From: Phreatobacter oligotrophus
Lineage (GTDB): Bacteria; Pseudomonadota; Alphaproteobacteria; Rhizobiales; Phreatobacteraceae
Reading direction: 5' to 3'
Length of the DNA: 64,000 nucleotides
NCBI RefSeq assembly: GCF_003046185.1
Contig: NZ_PZZL01000009.1
Location: 124,001-188,000, forward strand
Shown here: in pieces, positions 38,717 to 49,445 of the stretch
Layout: each line of letters opens with the position of its first letter
Numbering within the stretch: the first letter of the stretch is position 1
The notes under the pieces: generated by a model
What the model saw: the letters and a program-made list of their open reading frames with translations, nothing else
Told to the model about the DNA's origin: nothing
Databases searched by the model: none
Position numbers and translations under genes: made by a program

Positions 38717-39703
38717 ATGCATATCCTGATCATCGGCGCCGCCGGCATGATCGGCCGCAAGCTCACCGAATGCCTGGTGAAGGACGGCGGGCTCGGCGGC
38801 CAGCCGGTCACCGAACTGTCGCTGGTCGACGTGGTGGCGCCCGAGGCGCCTGCCGGCTTTTCCGGCAAGGTGACGAGCTGGGCCGTCGACATCTCCTTTC
38901 CCAACACCGCCGGCCCCATGGTCGCCGGCCGCCCCGATGTCATCTTCCACCTCGCCGCCATCGTCTCCGGCGAGGCCGAGGTCGATTTCGACAAGGGCTA
39001 CCGCATCAATCTCGACGGCACCCGCCAGCTCTTCGAGGCGATCCGCCAGGAGGGCGTGAAGGCGCCCTATCACCCGCGCGTCGTCTTCACCTCGTCCATC
39101 GCCGTCTATGGCGCGCCCTTCCCCGACGCCATCCACGACGAGTTCTTCCTCACCCCGCTCACCAGCTACGGCACGCAGAAGGCCATCGGCGAACTGCTGC
39201 TCGCCGACTATTCGCGCAAGGGCTTCTTCGACGGCATAGGTATCCGCCTGCCGACCATCTGCGTGCGCCCCGGCAAGCCCAACAAGGCGGCCTCCGGCTT
39301 CTTCTCCAACATCATCCGCGAGCCGCTGGTCGGCCAGGAGGCGATCCTGCCCGTCGGCGAGGACGTGGTGCACACCCATGCGAGCCCGCGCTCGGCGGTG
39401 GGCTTCCTCATCCATGCCGCGACCATGGACACGGCCCAGCTCGGCTGGCGTCGCAGCCTCGCCATGCCCGGCGTCGCCGCTTCCGTCGGCGAGCAGCTCG
39501 AGGCGCTGCGCAAGATCGGCGGCGACAAGGCGCTGAAGCTGGTGCGCCGTGAGCCGGACGAGCTCATCATCCGCATCGTTTCCGGCTGGTCGCGCCGCTT
39601 CGACGCCAAGCGCGCCGCCTCCCTCGGTTTCAAGGCGGAGACGAGCTTCGAGGAGATCGTCCGCGCCCATGTCGAGGACGAGCTCGGGGGCAAGGTGGCC
39701 TGA
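38717..39703 (+). CDS. denD: D-erythronate dehydrogenase (NAD-dependent epimerase/dehydratase family)
   Basis: Short-chain-type NAD enzyme of 328 residues. The cofactor motif is GAAGMIGR at residues 7-14 and the catalytic Tyr/Lys pair is in [17 protein letters not shown]; the C-terminal part matches the DenD subgroup ([21 protein letters not shown]). DenD oxidises D-erythronate to 2-keto-D-erythronate. The isomerase, kinase and decarboxylase partners of that pathway are not in this window, so a related substrate is possible. GAGGAC lies upstream of ATG 38717; it is followed after 7 bases by sfsA. Confidence 0.85.
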   Translation: MHILIIGAAGMIGRKLTECLVKDGGLGGQPVTELSLVDVVAPEAPAGFSGKVTSWAVDISFPNTAGPMVAGRPDVIFHLAAIVSGEAEVDFDKGYRINLDGTRQLFEAIRQEGVKAPYHPRVVFTSSIAVYGAPFPDAIHDEFFLTPLTSYGTQKAIGELLLADYSRKGFFDGIGIRLPTICVRPGKPNKAASGFFSNIIREPLVGQEAILPVGEDVVHTHASPRSAVGFLIHAATMDTAQLGWRRSLAMPGVAASVGEQLEALRKIGGDKALKLVRREPDELIIRIVSGWSRRFDAKRAASLGFKAETSFEEIVRAHVEDELGGKVA

Positions 39704-39710
39704 TCCGCCC

Positions 39711-40424
39711 ATGCGCTTCGTCTCGCCGCTCGTCCCCGGCCGCCTGGTCAAGCGCTACAAGCGCTTCCTGGCGGACGTGATCCTCGACAGCGGCGAGGCG
39801 ATCACCGCCCATTGCGCCAATCCCGGCTCGATGATGGGGCTCCAGGGCGAGGGCAACCGCGTCTGGCTGTCAAAATCCGACAATCCCGCGCGGAAGCTCA
39901 GCCATTCCTGGGAACTGGTGGAGGCCGATGTCGGCTTCGGGCCGGAGATGATCGGCATCAACACCGCCCATCCCAACACCCTCGTCGATGAGGCGATCCG
40001 CGACGGCACCATTACCGAACTTACCGGCTACCCGGACCTCAAGCGCGAGGTCGCCTATGGCAAGGCGAGCCGCGTCGACATGATGCTGAGCGGGGGGAAT
40101 CGTCCACCCTGCTATGTCGAGGTGAAGAACGTCCACCTCATGCGCCAGCCCGGCCTTGCCGAGTTTCCGGATTCGGTGACGGCGCGTGGCGCCAAGCACC
40201 TCGAGGAGCTCGGCGACATGGTCGCAGCCGGCCACCGGGCGGTGATGGTCTTCCTCATCCAGTATGGCGGCGCGGAGACCTTCGCGCTGGCCCGTGACAT
40301 CGACCGGGCCTATGGCGAGGCCTTCGACCGGGCGCGTGGCCGCGGCGTCGAGATGCTGGCCTATCGCTGCCACCTGACGCCCGAGGCGATCACCGTCGCC
40401 GGGCGCGTTCCCATCGCCGAATGA
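39711..40424 (+). CDS. sfsA: SfsA family DNA/RNA nuclease-like protein
   Basis: The 237-residue product matches SfsA across its length: an OB-like N-terminal part ([15 protein letters not shown] and [11 protein letters not shown]) and a restriction-endonuclease-like core with EVKNVHLM and [15 protein letters not shown]. SfsA was first linked to maltose-gene regulation in E. coli and binds DNA non-specifically; its physiological role remains unclear. It is 7 bases after denD and probably co-transcribed. Confidence 0.93.
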   Translation: MRFVSPLVPGRLVKRYKRFLADVILDSGEAITAHCANPGSMMGLQGEGNRVWLSKSDNPARKLSHSWELVEADVGFGPEMIGINTAHPNTLVDEAIRDGTITELTGYPDLKREVAYGKASRVDMMLSGGNRPPCYVEVKNVHLMRQPGLAEFPDSVTARGAKHLEELGDMVAAGHRAVMVFLIQYGGAETFALARDIDRAYGEAFDRARGRGVEMLAYRCHLTPEAITVAGRVPIAE

Positions 40425-40513
40425 GCCGCCCCCGTCCGGCCGGGTTGTCGCCCGCCCCCGTCTGCGGCATGAGCGTGGCCAAGGCGCGAGGGCCGCGACC
40501 GATGGAGTGAGCG

Positions 40514-41017
40514 ATGAGCGTGAAGCCGGGCTGGCAGGGCCGCTTCTTCGAGGATTTCGAGATCGGCGACGTCTACAAGCACCCGCTCGGGCGCACCGTC
40601 ACCCAGGCCGACAACATCTGGTTCACGCTGCTGACCCAGAATACCGCCCACCCGCATTTCGACGCGAACTATGCGGCCAATACCGGCTTCGGCAAGCAGC
40701 TGGTCAATTCCTGCTTCACCATCGCGCTGGTCACCGGCCAGTCCGTCACCGACATCAGCCAGAACGTCTTCGCCAATCTCGGCTGGGACGAGGTGCGCCT
40801 GCCGCACCCGGTCTATGAGGGGGACACGATTTACTCGGAGAGCGAGGTGCTGGAGAAGCGCGATTCCGGCTCGCGGCCGGAGGTCGGCATCCTCACGGTG
40901 CGCACCAAGGGCTACACCCAGGCCGGCGACGTGGTGATCACCTTCAAGCGCACGGTGATGGTCTATCGCCGCGGCCAGGGGCCGGGCGGCAAGCACCGGC
41001 CCGAGCCGAAGGCGTGA
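40514..41017 (+). CDS. MaoC-family (R)-hydratase
   Basis: Hot-dog fold enzyme of 167 residues. The hydratase-2 catalytic segment is TQADNIWFTLLTQNTAHPHFDANYA, with the Asp and His expected for hydrating enoyl-CoA type substrates. Similar MaoC proteins act on mesaconyl-CoA or methylacyl-CoA intermediates. GTGAGCG precedes ATG 40514. It stands alone between sfsA and an insert of different composition, so its pathway is unclear. Confidence 0.85.
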   Translation: MSVKPGWQGRFFEDFEIGDVYKHPLGRTVTQADNIWFTLLTQNTAHPHFDANYAANTGFGKQLVNSCFTIALVTGQSVTDISQNVFANLGWDEVRLPHPVYEGDTIYSESEVLEKRDSGSRPEVGILTVRTKGYTQAGDVVITFKRTVMVYRRGQGPGGKHRPEPKA

Positions 41018-41091
41018 GGGGCAGGGGTCCAGGCCGGTTGCCGCCCATTCGGGCGGAGCGCTGTGGGGGGCCCGGTTCAACTCGCAGTCGA

Positions 41092-42273
41092 TCAGCGTCC
41101 TCTTGAGATCTGGTTGACGGCGGAGGCCAGACGGTCGATCTCAGCATCGGTGGTCAGGTAGCTGACCGATGCTCTGACGATGGCCGGCAGTTGCCGGGCC
41201 CGCATGTCGAACGGCGTATAGGCCTCGGCGATGGCTCCCACGGTGATCGCGTCTGCAGCAAGCCGGTCACGGACGCTCGCCGGCGTATGGCCCTCCACGG
41301 TAAAGCTGACAATCGATGAGCGAACCGGTCCGGCGTCATGCACGGTCACACCGGGAAGCCCGGCCAGCACCGCGCGCAGCGTGGAGGCTTGCCGGTCGAT
41401 TCTCTCGCGAATTGCCGGAACGCCGAGCTTCAGGGTTGCGCGGATCGCCACACCCAGCGCCAGTTGCAACGCAAACGGATTTTCGCCGGTCTCGAACCGT
41501 CGGGCATCGTCCCGCAGGGTTGCGCCATCGGGCCCGTAGGGCGCCGACACGACATCGAGGTAGGGGGGCTCCAGTCGGCTGAGAAACGACTTCCGCACAT
41601 AGAGCAACGCGGTTCCGCGCGGTCCGCGCAGAGCCTTGCGGCCGGCTCCTTTCAGAACGTCACAGCCAATTGCCTCGACATCAACCGGCAATTGGCCGAT
41701 CGCCTGACCGGCATCGACGAAGAATGGAATCCCTGCTGCTCGGGTGATCGCGCCGACGGCCGCTGCATCGTTGACCACGCCGTTGGTGGCCGGACACCAT
41801 GTCAGCGCCACCAGGCGAACCCGCTCGTCGAGCATAGCGCTCAGGGCCTCGACCGAGAATGCCCCCTGCTCATCATTGGGGACGATCTCCACGCTCGCCC
41901 CGGCGCGCTCCGCGGCACGGGCCAGGGTGCTGAGGTTGCCACCCCATTCGTGCATGCCGACCAGCACGCGGTCGCCCGCACCGAGGGGGGGCATCGCGGC
42001 AAAGGCGAGGCCCCAGCCCTGCGAACCGCTCCCCGTCAGCGCGATTTCCGATGCATCGGCGCCGAGCAGGGTCGCTGCGGCGACGCGCGTCTGCTGGATG
42101 TCCGCGGCCACGGCCACGCCGGCTTCGCTGGGGCCTTCAAACGCTTCGCGGTCGAGATGAGCCTTGATGACCGCGAGGGTCTCATGGCTCGGCAGAGTGC
42201 AACTGGCATTGTTGAAATGCGTGATCTGCGTGCAGCCGGGAGTGGCGGCCCGCAAGCTATCGACATCGATCAT
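41092..42273 (-). CDS. Class V aminotransferase / cysteine desulfurase-like PLP enzyme
   Basis: PLP-dependent fold-type I enzyme of 393 residues. The cofactor Asp region is FFVDAGQAIGQLPVD and the Schiff-base Lys lies in DVLKGAGRKALRGPRG, a segment typical of the desulfurase- and epimerase-like branch that includes EgtE and isopenicillin-N epimerase. No active-site Cys loop of IscS type is seen. It is co-directional with and 9 bases from a RidA gene, which would remove the enamine or imine product. Base composition here is somewhat less GC-rich than the surroundings. Confidence 0.82.
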   Translation of the reverse strand: MIDVDSLRAATPGCTQITHFNNASCTLPSHETLAVIKAHLDREAFEGPSEAGVAVAADIQQTRVAAATLLGADASEIALTGSGSQGWGLAFAAMPPLGAGDRVLVGMHEWGGNLSTLARAAERAGASVEIVPNDEQGAFSVEALSAMLDERVRLVALTWCPATNGVVNDAAAVGAITRAAGIPFFVDAGQAIGQLPVDVEAIGCDVLKGAGRKALRGPRGTALLYVRKSFLSRLEPPYLDVVSAPYGPDGATLRDDARRFETGENPFALQLALGVAIRATLKLGVPAIRERIDRQASTLRAVLAGLPGVTVHDAGPVRSSIVSFTVEGHTPASVRDRLAADAITVGAIAEAYTPFDMRARQLPAIVRASVSYLTTDAEIDRLASAVNQISRGR

Positions 42274-42282
42274 GGCGGATCC

Positions 42283-42627
42283 CTACGCTGCGGCGGTGAC
42301 TTGAATCTCGACCAGCATGGCTGGATCGGCGAGTTTTGCCTCGACGCAGGCCCGTGCCGGACGGTGATCGCCGACCCAGCCGACCCACTCCTCGTTCATC
42401 GCATCGCGCAGCCTGATGTCCGACACCCAGATCATTGCCGAGACGACCCGGCTGCGTTCGAGACCTCCGAGCCCGAGCAGGCGGTCAATCTCGGCGAGCA
42501 CCTCGCGTGTTTGCCCCTGAATATCGGCCTGGCGGTTCTTGGGTGTGATGCCTGAAAGGAACAGAAAGCCGTTCGAGCGCACGGCGGCAGAATACAGGGT
42601 GGCGGGTTCGAAGCGGGTGATGTCCAT
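42283..42627 (-). CDS. RidA-family enamine/imine deaminase
   Basis: RidA (YjgF/YER057c/UK114) protein of 114 residues. The product-binding Arg is in HRPARACVEAKLADPAMLVEIQV, the strongly conserved C-terminal block, and GFLFLSGITP begins the family fold. RidA trimers hydrolyse 2-aminoacrylate and other enamines made by PLP enzymes; here the downstream aminotransferase is the obvious partner. GAGGAGG lies five to six bases before ATG 42627. The LysR gene is divergent and probably controls the pair. Confidence 0.88.
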   Translation of the reverse strand: MDITRFEPATLYSAAVRSNGFLFLSGITPKNRQADIQGQTREVLAEIDRLLGLGGLERSRVVSAMIWVSDIRLRDAMNEEWVGWVGDHRPARACVEAKLADPAMLVEIQVTAAA

Positions 42628-42749
42628 GGGGCCTCCTCGGCCTAAGCAGCGGACCGGGATTGAACGCTTTTCCCGAACGCGGCACCTCATTCAAAGTTGA
42701 CAATCGAGCGATCGATCCCACTCATGTCTGGATCGTCCCTGTCAGAGTC

Positions 42750-43640
42750 ATGCGCCAGCCCCCGCACCTGCCGAACCTCCCCAGCCTGCGCGCCTTCGAA
42801 GCGGTGGGGCGCCTCCAGAGTTTTCGGGCGGCGGGACAGGAACTGCTGATCACTCAGAGTGCGGTGAGCCATCACATCCGCAATCTGGAGACAGACCTCG
42901 GCGTCCGGCTCTTCGTGCGGGAAGCCCGTGGCATCCGCTTCACGTTGGAAGGCGAGCGCTACTTCCAGTCAGTCACCGAGGCTCTGACTCGGATTGCGCT
43001 GGCCACTGAACAGGTCCGAACCACCGTCGCGCGCGGCAAGCGGGTGCTCCGACTGAGCGTACTGCCCTCCTTCGGCCGCTTCTGGTTGGCGCCGCGCCTG
43101 CCAACATGGGCGCAGGACCATCCTGACATTGACCTCCGGATCGACCCGAGCCTCGCCCTTTCCGATGTGAGCAAAGGTGAGTGTGACCTCGCAATCCGCT
43201 ACGGAATTGGGCCATGGCCTGGATGCAATGGCCGCTTGCTCGTCCCTGAGCGCTTATCGCCGATCGTCAGTCAGGCATTCGCAAAGACACTGCCGCCCGC
43301 CCCGACTTTGGACGATCTCGCATCGGCGCCGCGCATTCTCAATTCAACGACAAGCGATTGGGAGCGTTGGCGTGAAACATCCGTAACGTCACCCTGGAGA
43401 GGCGGGGATAGTCACCTCACGGAATACGGCCTTGTCGTCGATACCGTTCTCGCCGGGCACGGACTTGCCATGGGGCGGCTGTGGTTGCTGTCCGACCTGT
43501 TGAGGACAGAAAGGCTCTTGACCCCGCTGGCCGATATCGCTGCCCCATCCAGCTTCGGGTATTGGTTGCTGAAGCCTCTCCGCTCCACCAACCCGGCTGG
43601 TGACGTGTTCGAGCGTTGGCTCGTCAGTCAGATTGACTGA
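42750..43640 (+). CDS. LysR-family transcriptional regulator, GcvA-like
   Basis: Regulator of 296 residues. The winged helix is at the N-terminus (LPSLRAFEAVGRLQSFRAAGQELLITQSAVSHHIRNLE) and the LysR substrate domain follows from about residue 90. The GcvA-like subgroup often regulates amino-acid genes from a divergent position, as here with RidA and the aminotransferase 122 bases away. ATG 42750 matches the usual N-terminus; the frame is open for 30 codons upstream. The 3' half uses noticeably more A/T-ending codons than neighbouring core genes, suggesting acquisition by transfer. Confidence 0.87.
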   Translation: MRQPPHLPNLPSLRAFEAVGRLQSFRAAGQELLITQSAVSHHIRNLETDLGVRLFVREARGIRFTLEGERYFQSVTEALTRIALATEQVRTTVARGKRVLRLSVLPSFGRFWLAPRLPTWAQDHPDIDLRIDPSLALSDVSKGECDLAIRYGIGPWPGCNGRLLVPERLSPIVSQAFAKTLPPAPTLDDLASAPRILNSTTSDWERWRETSVTSPWRGGDSHLTEYGLVVDTVLAGHGLAMGRLWLLSDLLRTERLLTPLADIAAPSSFGYWLLKPLRSTNPAGDVFERWLVSQID

Positions 43641-43768
43641 ATCTGCAATCTTGATCGGAGGGTGCGGAGATCGCCAAGGGCCAAGGCCTCGGGCCCGCCA
43701 ACCGCAACGAAACGACGGAAACGGCGTTCACGCCTCTGCCGGTAACTGCCGAGCTCTGCTCCCCCGCC

Positions 43769-43981
43769 TCACGCCTTCTTCAGGAACTCCGTCCTGAGCA
43801 CCAGGCCCTTCACCTTGTCGACGCTGCACTCGACCTCGTCCGGGTCGTCGGTGAGGCGGATCGCCTTCACCCGCGTGCCGCGCTTCAGCGTGACGGAAGT
43901 GCCCCGCACCTTGAGGTCCTTGATCAGCGTGACGCTGTCGCCGTCCTTGAGGACGGCCCCGTTCGAATCCGTGACGTCCAT
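43769..43981 (-). CDS. PhnA/YjdM C-terminal domain protein
   Basis: A 70-residue product that matches the C-terminal domain of PhnA (YjdM): DSNGAVLKDGDSVTLIKDLKVRGTSVTLKRGT and the ending LVLRTEFLKKA. The N-terminal zinc-ribbon of the long form is absent. Despite the name there is no good evidence for a role in phosphonate breakdown, and the function is unknown. It starts three bases after the stop of the radical SAM gene upstream, so the two are co-transcribed. Confidence 0.88.
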   Translation of the reverse strand: MDVTDSNGAVLKDGDSVTLIKDLKVRGTSVTLKRGTRVKAIRLTDDPDEVECSVDKVKGLVLRTEFLKKA

Positions 43982-43984
43982 GGC

Positions 43985-45058
43985 TCAGCCTTCGGTGTCG
44001 TGCGGGGGATAGGGGTGGCGGCGGCCGCGCCAGTCCGCGACGTCGCCGTCGCCGAGATAGGCGGGTCCGACGGGGACCTTGCCCTCGCCGCCGGGAATGT
44101 CCAGCACATAGGTCGGCTGAGCGAGGCCCGAGAGCCGGCCGCGCAACTGCGCCACCAGCGCCTGCCCCTCGGCCACCGACAGGCGGAAATGGGCGGTGCC
44201 CGGCGCCATGTCGGGATGATGCAGGTAGTAGGGCTTCACGCGGTTGGCGACGAAGGCGCGCATCAGGTCGGCCAGCGTCCCGGCATCGTCGTTGACGCCC
44301 CGCAGCAGCACCGACTGGCTGACGAGCGCGATGCCGGCATCGGCGAGGAGGCCAAGCGCCCGCTGGGCATCCGCCGTGAACTCGCGGGCATGGTTGGCGT
44401 GGACGGCGACATAGACGGCCTTGCCCGGCGCGCGGAGGGCGCGGGCATAATCCGGCGTGATGCGCTCGGGCGCCACGACCGGCACGCGGGTGTGCCAGCG
44501 GATCACCTTCACATGCGGGATGGCGGCAATGGCCCGCGTGACCTCGCGGACGCGCCTCGCCGAGAGCACCATCGGGTCGCCGCCGGTGAGGATCACCTCG
44601 AAGATGGCCGGCCGGGCCGCGACATAGGCGAGGGCGGCGGACAATTCGGCTGCGTCCAATGCGCCCAGGCCCTCCGGTCCCACCATCTCGCGGCGGAAGC
44701 AGAAACGGCAATAGACCGGGCAGGCATGGACGATCTTCAGGAGCACCCGGTCGGGATAGCGATGGACGATGCCCTTCACCGGCGAATGGGCTTCGTCGCC
44801 GATCGGGTCGGCGCGCTCCTCCGGCCGGATGTCGAGCTCACGCTCGTCGGGCAGGAACTGCCGCGCGATGGGGTCATCCGCGCCACGACCCGCCATCAGA
44901 TCGGCCATGGCCGGGCTGACGGCGATCGCATAGCGGGCCCCGACTTTGGTCGCAGCCGCCACCGCCTCCGGCGCGACGAGGCCCGCCGCGGCGAGGTCGG
45001 CGCCGCTGCGCAGGGTCGGCGCCCTGTGGCGCGTCAGGGGAGGAGTCCCGGCACTCAT
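43985..45058 (-). CDS. Lysine-2,3-aminomutase-like radical SAM protein (EpmB/KamA family)
   Basis: Radical SAM enzyme of 357 residues. The cluster motif is Cys113-x3-Cys117-x2-Cys120 in ACPVYCRFCFRR, and the PLP-binding Lys region follows near the C-terminus (RVKPYYLHHPDMAPGTAHFR). EpmB converts alpha-lysine to beta-lysine for modifying elongation factor P; related KamA enzymes act in lysine catabolism. Neither epmA nor efp is adjacent, so the assignment to EpmB is by similarity only. ATG 45058 has GAGG six bases upstream. Confidence 0.83.
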   Translation of the reverse strand: MSAGTPPLTRHRAPTLRSGADLAAAGLVAPEAVAAATKVGARYAIAVSPAMADLMAGRGADDPIARQFLPDERELDIRPEERADPIGDEAHSPVKGIVHRYPDRVLLKIVHACPVYCRFCFRREMVGPEGLGALDAAELSAALAYVAARPAIFEVILTGGDPMVLSARRVREVTRAIAAIPHVKVIRWHTRVPVVAPERITPDYARALRAPGKAVYVAVHANHAREFTADAQRALGLLADAGIALVSQSVLLRGVNDDAGTLADLMRAFVANRVKPYYLHHPDMAPGTAHFRLSVAEGQALVAQLRGRLSGLAQPTYVLDIPGGEGKVPVGPAYLGDGDVADWRGRRHPYPPHDTEG

Positions 45059-45330
45059 GGCCCGCCTCATGGGCGGTCCCGGGGTGAATGGCAAGGGCCG
45101 GGGGGTGGAATCCACCCCCTGCCACGCCCGATGTGAACCCCCTTCGCCGTTCACCGCGTTCCCGAAAATCCCGGCGTTTCCGGCCTTGTCTGCCGTGCGG
45201 TGGGCTTGCCGGCAAACCGCCTTTGGATTAGGGGGATCGCCTCCGCCGCGGCCCTGTCCCCGGCGCCGACATCATGGCAGTGCACAGGCGCTCGCCGCGC
45301 CCTGACGATGACCCGTAGGGGAGGACTTCC

Positions 45331-46944
<1,614 letters not shown>

Positions 46945-46971
46945 GCCCTTCGCTCAAGACTCCTATTGGAA

Positions 46972-46997
46972 AAGCCCGGCCTCGCGCCGGGCTTTTT
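46972..46997 (+). terminator. Rho-independent terminator of pckA
   Basis: A 9-bp stem (46972-46980 with 46986-46994, loop CTCGC) leads directly into TTTTT. It begins 28 bases after the pckA stop. Confidence 0.92.
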
Positions 46998-47032
46998 CGT
47001 TGGAGGTGCCCGAAGGCAAGGGCGCCCCCTTT

Positions 47033-47155
47033 ACCTCTCCCCCGGCGGGGAGAGGTCGGCCGCAGGCCGGGAGAGGGGGCCAGGCTTGTCCGGAGAGGTC
47101 TCTCCCCCTCTCCCGCCTCGCTGCGCTCGTCGACCTCTCCCCGCCGGGGAGAGGT
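47033..47155. repeat. Composite palindromic intergenic repeat
   Basis: Three nested inverted repeats fill 123 bases: ACCTCTCCCC/GGGGAGAGGT at 47033-47056, a near copy at 47133-47155, and GGGAGAGGGGG (47069-47079) with CCCCCTCTCCC (47104-47114) between them. The two ends are also inverted copies of each other. Elements built from such CCTCTCCCC blocks are common between genes in Hyphomicrobiales genomes. It lies between pckA and the TPR protein gene. Confidence 0.8.
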
Positions 47156-47171
47156 GAGCCGCACCGCTTCC

Positions 47172-48017
47172 TCAGCCGCGCGGAGCCGGCGGGGCAGCTG
47201 GCGTCGTGGGCGGCGTCTGTCCCGTTCGCTGGCCCTGTCCCCGCCGGTCAGCCTGGCGGATCTGCGCCCAGGAATTCGGCTGCGCCACCATGGCGCGGAG
47301 ATAGGCCATGTTTTCCTCCGCCTCGGCGGGGGGAAGGTCCTTGCGGGCGATCTCCTCGGCCTCGGCGAAACGGCCCTGAAGGCCCACCACCAGGGCGAGG
47401 TTCTGCCGCGCCCGCTTGTCGGCCTGCGGGTGCGAGGCGGCTTGCCGCAGGGTCTGCTCGGCCTGCGGCAACTGGCGCGAGAGCGCGTAGGACAGGCCGA
47501 GATTGGTGAGGATGGCAGGTTCGCCCGGGGCGATCTTCAGCGCGTCGTTGTAGAGCGCCTGGGCCTCCTGCGGCCGCCCCATCTGGTCGTAGATGGTGCC
47601 CTGGACGTTGTAGATGCGCCAGTCCGGCTGGTCCGGGCGATGGGCGCGCTGCAGCACCTGCAGGGCCTGGTCGTAGCGGCCGGCATCGGCAAGCGCCCGG
47701 CCGAATTCGCCGAGCAGCGCCATGTTGCGGCCGTCGCGGATGGCGACGCGCTCCAGCACGGCCACCGCCTGCACGGCCTGGCCGGTGGCGCGCAGCGCCC
47801 GGCTGTAGCGCATGGCATTGGCGGTGTCGCCGGGGTTCGTGCGGTAGCGCTCGGCGAGGCTTTCGAGCTGGGCGCGGGCGGCCTGTTCGGTCATCGGCGC
47901 CGAGCCGACGGAGCCGGTGATGTCGCCGCCGCGGCCGGCGGTGAGCGAGCAGCCGCCGCAGAGCAGCGCGGCCGAGGCGAGGAGGGCGGCGAGGCGAAGA
48001 CGAGGGGCGGCGGACAT
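47172..48017 (-). CDS. TadD-like TPR lipoprotein
   Basis: The 281-residue product has an N-terminal export signal ending in a Cys (ALLCGGCS), a marginal lipobox, and then four to five tetratricopeptide repeats over about residues 45-230 (for example LLGEFGRALADAGRYDQAL and LGLSYALSRQLPQAEQTL). The C-terminus is Pro/Gln-rich. This is the layout of TadD, the pilotin-like factor of Flp (tight-adherence) pili, but no other tad genes are close. ATG 48017 is preferred over GTG 48029 because GGAG lies six bases upstream. A CtrA-like site precedes it. Confidence 0.72.
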   Translation of the reverse strand: MSAAPRLRLAALLASAALLCGGCSLTAGRGGDITGSVGSAPMTEQAARAQLESLAERYRTNPGDTANAMRYSRALRATGQAVQAVAVLERVAIRDGRNMALLGEFGRALADAGRYDQALQVLQRAHRPDQPDWRIYNVQGTIYDQMGRPQEAQALYNDALKIAPGEPAILTNLGLSYALSRQLPQAEQTLRQAASHPQADKRARQNLALVVGLQGRFAEAEEIARKDLPPAEAEENMAYLRAMVAQPNSWAQIRQADRRGQGQRTGQTPPTTPAAPPAPRG

Positions 48018-48059
48018 GACGAACTCCACGGGAAGTCCCGAAGTCGTCCGGTCATAATC

Positions 48060-48082
48060 CGTTAACGTTAACGAGCCGCTAA
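48060..48082. promoter_or_regulatory. CtrA-like box and 14-bp palindrome upstream of TadD-like gene
   Basis: CGTTAACGTTAACG (48060-48073) is a perfect palindrome, and TTAA (48068-48071) plus CTAA (48079-48082) with seven bases between is one mismatch from the CtrA consensus TTAA-N7-TTAA. It is 43 bases upstream of the TadD-like start, and pilus genes are known CtrA targets in Caulobacter. Confidence 0.4.
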
Positions 48083-48089
48083 GATGGCC

Positions 48090-49445
48090 TCAGCGGCGCC
48101 GGCCCTGGGCCGCCGGAGCGATCCAGCGCAGCGCCTGCTCGGCCGCCCGTTCGCCCGAGGCGAAGGCACCGCCGACCGTGCCCCACAGCCCCTCGTCGGT
48201 CGCCTCGCCAGCGATCAGCAGCCGCTGGCCCACGGGCTCCGCGAGGCGCAGCCGCTGCGGCGTGGCGCCAGGTCCTGCGACCGACCAGGCGCCGCGGATG
48301 AAGGGATCGGTGGACCAGGAGGTGACGTGGATCTCGCCGAGCGCCCGGCGCGCCTGCGGCCCGAATTCGTTGCCGACGAACTCCGCCGCGAAGGCCTTCA
48401 TGGCTGTCTCGCCGGCTGCCGCCAGGTCACGGGCGAAGCGCCCGCCGATGTCGAGATACCACCAGTCGGAGCCGCCGATCCGCGCCAGCGGCTTGGCCGT
48501 CGCGGTTGTGTCGGCCTTCACCACCAGAGGCTCGTCCGGCTTGGCGTCCAGCGGATTGCCGGCCAGCCGCACGATCAGATGCTCGTAGGTGCCGCAGGTC
48601 AGGGCCGCCACCGCATCCGCCTGGCGCTTCGGCAGGGCCGGGGTGAAGCGGATCGTCCCCGACGCCAGCACCGCAGTCGAGACCGTGACGATGACGGCAC
48701 GCGCGCGCAGCGCCCCGGCGGGCGTCTCCACCGTGACTCCGCGGCCGGACCAGTCGACCTTCGTCACCGGCGTCGACAGGCGAATGGGCAGTCCCTCCGC
48801 CAGCTTGGCGAGGATCGCCCCATAGCCCTGGCGGCAGAACAGATCGCGCGTCTCGATGGCGTTGTAGAAGTCGACGCAGGAGATCTCCGATGTCTCCTTG
48901 CCGGAATCCCAGGCGCCCTTGAGGAAATCGATCGTCGCCGCCCAGTCCCTGAGATTGGTCGGCATGGCGGCCGAAAGCGGAATCTCCCGCCCGGCCTCGC
49001 CTGCCTCGATGATCGCCCGCTGCGCCCGGACCAGGGCAGCGGCGAACGTCTCCCACTCGCCCTCGCGCGGGGACCGGCCCTTGATCATCAGGCGGGGACG
49101 GTCGGGATCGTCGTAGAGCGTGAACCCTGCGGCCCGCGCCAGCGGCACGACGGGATTGTCGGCTGGAGCGTGGATCCAGTGCGCGCCGAGGTCCATCGGC
49201 ATGCCGAAATTGACCGTGTCGACGATGCAGCGACCGCCCGCCTGCGCCTTGGCTTCCAGCACGATCACCGATCGGCCGGCGGCGGTGAGGCGGCGGGCCG
49301 CGGCGATGCCGGCGGCGCCCGCACCGATGACGATCACGTCGACCTCGCTCGCCGGCTGGCGCGCGGTCTGGGCCAGCGCGGGGGCCGCAGGAAGGGTGGC
49401 TGAGGCGGCGAGCAGGCGGCGCCGGGTCATCAACGGTCCGTTCAT
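48090..49445 (-). CDS. Tat-exported flavin amine oxidase
   Basis: FAD-dependent amine oxidase of 451 residues. A twin-arginine signal (TRRRLLAASATLPAAPALAQ) is followed by the FAD motif VDVIVIGAGAAGIAAARRL, GGRCIVDTVNFGMPMDLGAHWIH and a C-terminal LLIAGEATDEGLWGTVGGAFASGERAA, the two ends of the FAD site in the monoamine oxidase family. It should oxidise a primary or secondary amine in the periplasm. ATG 49445 is taken so that the signal is near the N-terminus; 49490 is the alternative. It lies 72 bases downstream of the TadD-like gene's start on the same strand order. Confidence 0.83.
   Translation of the reverse strand: MNGPLMTRRRLLAASATLPAAPALAQTARQPASEVDVIVIGAGAAGIAAARRLTAAGRSVIVLEAKAQAGGRCIVDTVNFGMPMDLGAHWIHAPADNPVVPLARAAGFTLYDDPDRPRLMIKGRSPREGEWETFAAALVRAQRAIIEAGEAGREIPLSAAMPTNLRDWAATIDFLKGAWDSGKETSEISCVDFYNAIETRDLFCRQGYGAILAKLAEGLPIRLSTPVTKVDWSGRGVTVETPAGALRARAVIVTVSTAVLASGTIRFTPALPKRQADAVAALTCGTYEHLIVRLAGNPLDAKPDEPLVVKADTTATAKPLARIGGSDWWYLDIGGRFARDLAAAGETAMKAFAAEFVGNEFGPQARRALGEIHVTSWSTDPFIRGAWSVAGPGATPQRLRLAEPVGQRLLIAGEATDEGLWGTVGGAFASGERAAEQALRWIAPAAQGRRR

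Noticed and set aside
47033-47155. CRISPR array
   Set aside because: The repeated blocks are palindromes in inverted arrangement without regular unique spacers, and no cas genes are present.
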